DNA of 64,000 bases from Xanthomarina spongicola (lineage in GTDB: Bacteria; Bacteroidota; Bacteroidia; Flavobacteriales; Flavobacteriaceae): NCBI RefSeq assembly GCF_003148645.1, contig NZ_QGGP01000001.1, positions 62,001 to 126,000 on the forward strand, given 5' to 3'. Shown in pieces: positions 61,329-64,000 of the stretch. The notes beneath the pieces were generated by a model. It was not told the DNA's origin, ran no database searches, and worked only from the letters and a program-made list of their open reading frames with translations. Every line of letters begins with the position of its first letter. Positions within the stretch are counted from its first letter, which is position 1. Both the position numbers and the translations under genes were made by a program.

Positions 61329-61363
61329 AAAAAAAAGCAAACGATCAAGTTTGCTTTTTTTTT
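61329..61363. terminator. Terminator of sod, possibly bidirectional
   Basis: GCAAAC (61337-61342) and GTTTGC (61349-61354), extended by A on the left and T on the right, form a strong stem with a GATCAA loop. It lies 20 bases past the superoxide dismutase stop codon on the minus strand. Confidence 0.85.
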
Positions 61364-61383
61364 ATAACAAGTAATTGCTTTAA

Positions 61384-61992
61384 CTATTTAGCTTCAGCAT
61401 AGCGTCTTTCAACTTCATTCCAGTTAATTACATTAAAAAATGCATTGATATAATCTGGTCTTCTATTTTGGTAATTTAAATAGTAAGCGTGTTCCCATAC
61501 ATCTAATCCTAAAATTGGAGTACCTCCACAAGTAACTCCTGGCATTAATGGATTATCTTGATTTGGTGTAGAACAAACTTCAACTTTTCCTCCTTTATGT
61601 ACACATAACCATGCCCAACCTGATCCAAATTGAGTTGCAGCTGCTTTACTAAATACATCTTTAAAAGCATCAACAGATCCATAGGCAGTTATAATTGCCT
61701 CTTTTAATTCTCCAGACAAATAACCTTTCCCTTCTGGATTCATAACGTCCCAAAATAAAGAATGATTATAAAAACCTCCACCATTATTTCTAACAGCTTT
61801 ATTATTCATATCTAGATTAGTAAGAATATTTTCTATTGTTTTTCCTTCTAAATCTGTTCCTGCAATTGCATTATTTAAATTATTTGTATAGCCTTGATGA
61901 TGTTTAGAATGGTGTATTTCCATTGTACGTGCATCAATATTTGGTTCTAGAGCATCATATGCATATTTTAATTTCGGTAATTCGAAAGCCAT
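61384..61992 (-). CDS. sodA: Superoxide dismutase, Mn-type
   Basis: A 202-residue Fe/Mn-family dismutase. Metal ligands are the His in [12 protein letters not shown] (His27), the His in YNHSLFWD, and Asp and His in DVWEHAYYL. The second-shell Gln in NQDNPLMPG and Gly in NGGGFYNHS favour the Mn form or a cambialistic enzyme. The start at 61992 ([10 protein letters not shown]) is chosen; an ATG at 62031 lies in a -7 box. No signal peptide, so cytoplasmic. Confidence 0.95.
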   Translation of the reverse strand: MAFELPKLKYAYDALEPNIDARTMEIHHSKHHQGYTNNLNNAIAGTDLEGKTIENILTNLDMNNKAVRNNGGGFYNHSLFWDVMNPEGKGYLSGELKEAIITAYGSVDAFKDVFSKAAATQFGSGWAWLCVHKGGKVEVCSTPNQDNPLMPGVTCGGTPILGLDVWEHAYYLNYQNRRPDYINAFFNVINWNEVERRYAEAK

Positions 61993-62028
61993 AATCTTAT
62001 GTTTTTTAGTGTTAATATTTAATTCTTT

Positions 62029-62036
62029 CAAATTTA
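62029..62036 (-). promoter_or_regulatory. -7 box (TAAATTTG) for sodA
   Basis: The minus strand reads TAAATTTG, a full TAnnTTTG match, 37-44 bases before the ATG at 61992. The longer ORF start at 62031 falls inside it. Confidence 0.55.
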
Positions 62037-62115
62037 CGGATAAATCAAACCAATTAAAAATAATAAATACCTATCTAATCATCAATAGTTTTTATCTTGT
62101 GTAAAATTTTAATTC

Positions 62116-64000
62116 ATGAATAATAAGAATTCTTTTCTAGTTTATAATGCTTCAGCTGGTAGTGGCAAAACATTTACGCTAGTAAAAGAATATTTAAAGA
62201 TTATATTAAAATCACCTTATAACGATACCTTTAAACAGATTCTTGCTATTACTTTTACAAATAAAGCTGCTAGTGAGATGAAAGAACGTATTATAGATAC
62301 CTTAAAATCTTTTTCATCTGAAACTATATTAAATAGCTCAAGTAGCATGTTTCATATTATTTGTGAAGAATTACATATGAAACCTTTAGATGTTCACAAA
62401 AAAGCTAAAATCTTATTAGACACCATAATTTATAATTATGCTTTTTTTGATATCTCTACCATTGATGGCTTTACACATAGAATTATACGAACTTTTGCTT
62501 ACGATTTAAAGTTACCTTTAAATTTTGAGGTAGAATTAGATCAAGAAGGACTTTTAACTGAAGCTGTAAATAGATTAATAGCAAAAGCAGGTACTGAAAA
62601 AGAATTAACAAAAATTTTAATCGACTTTGCCATAGAAAAAGCAGATGATGATAAAAGTTGGGACGTGTCCTACGATTTTAATAAAATATCTAAATTACTT
62701 ATTAATGAGAACGACATTCCTTTTATTGATAAACTTGAAGGTAAAACTCTAACCGATTTTAAAGGAATTAAATTACTATTAAAAGATAATATTAAGGAAA
62801 CTGAGAAAACTATTGTTAATACTGCACAAAAAACACTAACCCTAATTGAAGAGGCAGGTTTGCAATTTGATGATTTTTCAGGAAGTTATTTACCAAAACA
62901 CTTTCAAAAACTAGTGGACTTAAACTTCTCTGTAAATTTTACTTTAAAATGGCAAGAAGACATAGAAAACAAAACGCTTTACCCCAAACGGGTTACACAA
63001 GATATTGCTTCAATAATAGAAGACATTCAGCCTGAAATTGCATCTAGTTTTAATAAAACTAAAAAACTGTTTTACCAGCATAAGTTTCTAAAAGCATTTT
63101 ATAGAAATATAACGCCACTTTCGGTTTTAAGTTCCATTAATAAAGAATTAAACGTATTAAAGGAAGAGCAGAACAAAGTGCTTATATCAGAATTTAACAA
63201 CATGATAAGTCAAGAAATAAAAGAACAGCCAACACCTTTTGTTTATGAGCGATTAGGTGAAAAATTCAATCACTATTTTATTGATGAATTCCAAGACACT
63301 TCTGTCCTGCAATGGGAAAATTTAATTCCTTTAATAGACAATAAATTATCTCAAGAAAATTTTAATAACGAAAAAGGTTCTTTAATGATTGTTGGAGATG
63401 CTAAACAGGCTATTTATAGATGGCGTGGAGGAAGAGCAGAACAATTTATAGATCTGTTTAATGATGCTAATCCGTTTCACACAGAAAAAACTATTCTTAA
63501 TTTACCTCAAAATTTTAGAAGCTATCAAGAAATTATTAATTTCAACAATGGGTTCTTTAAATATCTAGCTGGAACTATTTTTAGTTCGGAAAGTCATGCA
63601 AACATATATAATAATGCTGAACAAGATGTTACTAAAAATAATGAAGGCTTTGTTAGTTTAGATTTTTTAGAAATAAACAAAGAAGATGATACAGATAGTA
63701 TTTATTCTGAAAAAACACTTGAGACTATAACCTTTTGTCTACAAAACGGATTTGCCCTAAGCGACATTTGTATTCTGGTTAGAAAGAATAAGCAAGGAGT
63801 TGCAATTGCAGATTATTTAAACGAACATAAAATTCCTCTAATTTCATCTGATACATTATTGCTTAACAATTCTACGGAAGTTGAATTTGTTATTAATTTT
63901 CTGAAACTCTTATTACAACCAAAAAACAACGAAATAAAAATTCAGGTATTAAATTATTTAGCATTATCACTCCATATTGATGAAAAACATCCGTTTTTCG
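62116..64000 (+). CDS. UvrD-type/AddA-like helicase-exonuclease subunit, cut by the window edge
   Basis: The first 628 codons of a large protein, open to the right edge. Motif I is ASAGSGKTFTL (12-22), Ia is ITFTNKAASEMKERI, motif II is YFIDEFQDTS near 387-396, motif III is VGDAKQAIYRWRGG near 426, and NLPQNFRSYQEI marks motif IV. The early AxAGSGKT start without a preceding domain and the long insert between Ia and II suit AddA/RecB-type DNA end-processing helicases; the nuclease domain, if present, would be beyond the window. The ATG at 62116 is the first and the motif follows at once. Confidence 0.9.
   Translation, partial: MNNKNSFLVYNASAGSGKTFTLVKEYLKIILKSPYNDTFKQILAITFTNKAASEMKERIIDTLKSFSSETILNSSSSMFHIICEELHMKPLDVHKKAKILLDTIIYNYAFFDISTIDGFTHRIIRTFAYDLKLPLNFEVELDQEGLLTEAVNRLIAKAGTEKELTKILIDFAIEKADDDKSWDVSYDFNKISKLLINENDIPFIDKLEGKTLTDFKGIKLLLKDNIKETEKTIVNTAQKTLTLIEEAGLQFDDFSGSYLPKHFQKLVDLNFSVNFTLKWQEDIENKTLYPKRVTQDIASIIEDIQPEIASSFNKTKKLFYQHKFLKAFYRNITPLSVLSSINKELNVLKEEQNKVLISEFNNMISQEIKEQPTPFVYERLGEKFNHYFIDEFQDTSVLQWENLIPLIDNKLSQENFNNEKGSLMIVGDAKQAIYRWRGGRAEQFIDLFNDANPFHTEKTILNLPQNFRSYQEIINFNNGFFKYLAGTIFSSESHANIYNNAEQDVTKNNEGFVSLDFLEINKEDDTDSIYSEKTLETITFCLQNGFALSDICILVRKNKQGVAIADYLNEHKIPLISSDTLLLNNSTEVEFVINFLKLLLQPKNNEIKIQVLNYLALSLHIDEKHPFF

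Larger units (their letters stand above)
60882..61383. other. Gene-free interval between purF and sod
   Basis: About 500 bases without a protein gene. It holds the two tandem small RNA-like units (60983-61067 and 61189-61271) and a bidirectional terminator (61329-61363). The remaining stretches, 60882-60982 and 61068-61188, are A+T-rich and show no feature. Confidence 0.7.

Overview
The window reads as chromosomal DNA of a marine-type member of the Flavobacteriaceae (Bacteroidota). This rests on the low G+C content, on TonB-dependent receptors with a carboxypeptidase-like N-terminal domain, and on family-specific proteins (DUF4270 and DUF5689 lipoproteins, an IPExxxVDY protein, a DksA-like protein with a degenerate zinc site). 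It also rests on atpD-atpC lying apart from other ATP synthase genes, and on promoter -7 boxes of the Bacteroidota form TAnnTTTG. The genus cannot be fixed from this stretch. No prophage, insertion sequence, CRISPR array, rRNA or tRNA gene was found; most of the window is core genome.

Layout. 1-5.5 kb: a TonB receptor and a DUF5689 lipoprotein diverge from a secreted endonuclease/exonuclease/phosphatase; together they look like a surface locus for nucleic acids or phosphate esters. 5.5-8.7 kb: a small membrane protein and a second TonB receptor. 8.8-16 kb (minus strand): pgi, an M23 peptidase, tryptophan 2,3-dioxygenase, a DUF3108 protein, then hppD-hmgA, i.e. entry steps of tryptophan and tyrosine breakdown. 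16-20 kb: a patatin/Omp85-type protein and uvrC. 20-23 kb (plus): retropepsin-like protease, RimK, an AstE-like deacylase and 5-formyl-THF cyclo-ligase. 23-34 kb (minus): lspA, a DUF4097-like protein, dksA-like, ileS, an unknown membrane protein, radA, an esterase-like protein, a flippase-like membrane protein, panD and panC. 34-38 kb (plus): a GT5-domain protein, a DUF4270 lipoprotein and glmS.

38-41 kb (minus) carries an unusual three-gene set: a membrane-anchored arylsulfotransferase-like propeller protein, a previously easy-to-miss 47-residue membrane protein, and a membrane-bound PAPS-type sulfotransferase. 41-48 kb (plus): a TonB receptor with an SGNH-hydrolase lipoprotein, then atpD-atpC. 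48-56 kb (minus): a Cys-rich lipoprotein, a sodium:solute symporter, umuD and umuC, pyk, an IPExxxVDY protein, rnc, fabF and acpP. 56-61 kb (plus): purN, rnhA, a PfkB kinase and a long PurF-type amidotransferase. 60.9-61.4 kb holds two tandem copies of a small RNA-like unit, each with its own -7 box and terminator. The window closes with an Mn-type superoxide dismutase (minus) and the 5' part of an AddA/UvrD-type helicase (plus) cut by the right edge.

The signals most worth following are the tandem small RNA pair, the sulfotransferase triad, the GxHH signature of the isoleucyl-tRNA synthetase, the Glu-to-Gln change at the expected catalytic base of glucose-6-phosphate isomerase, and several proteins in which a catalytic or metal-binding residue is replaced.
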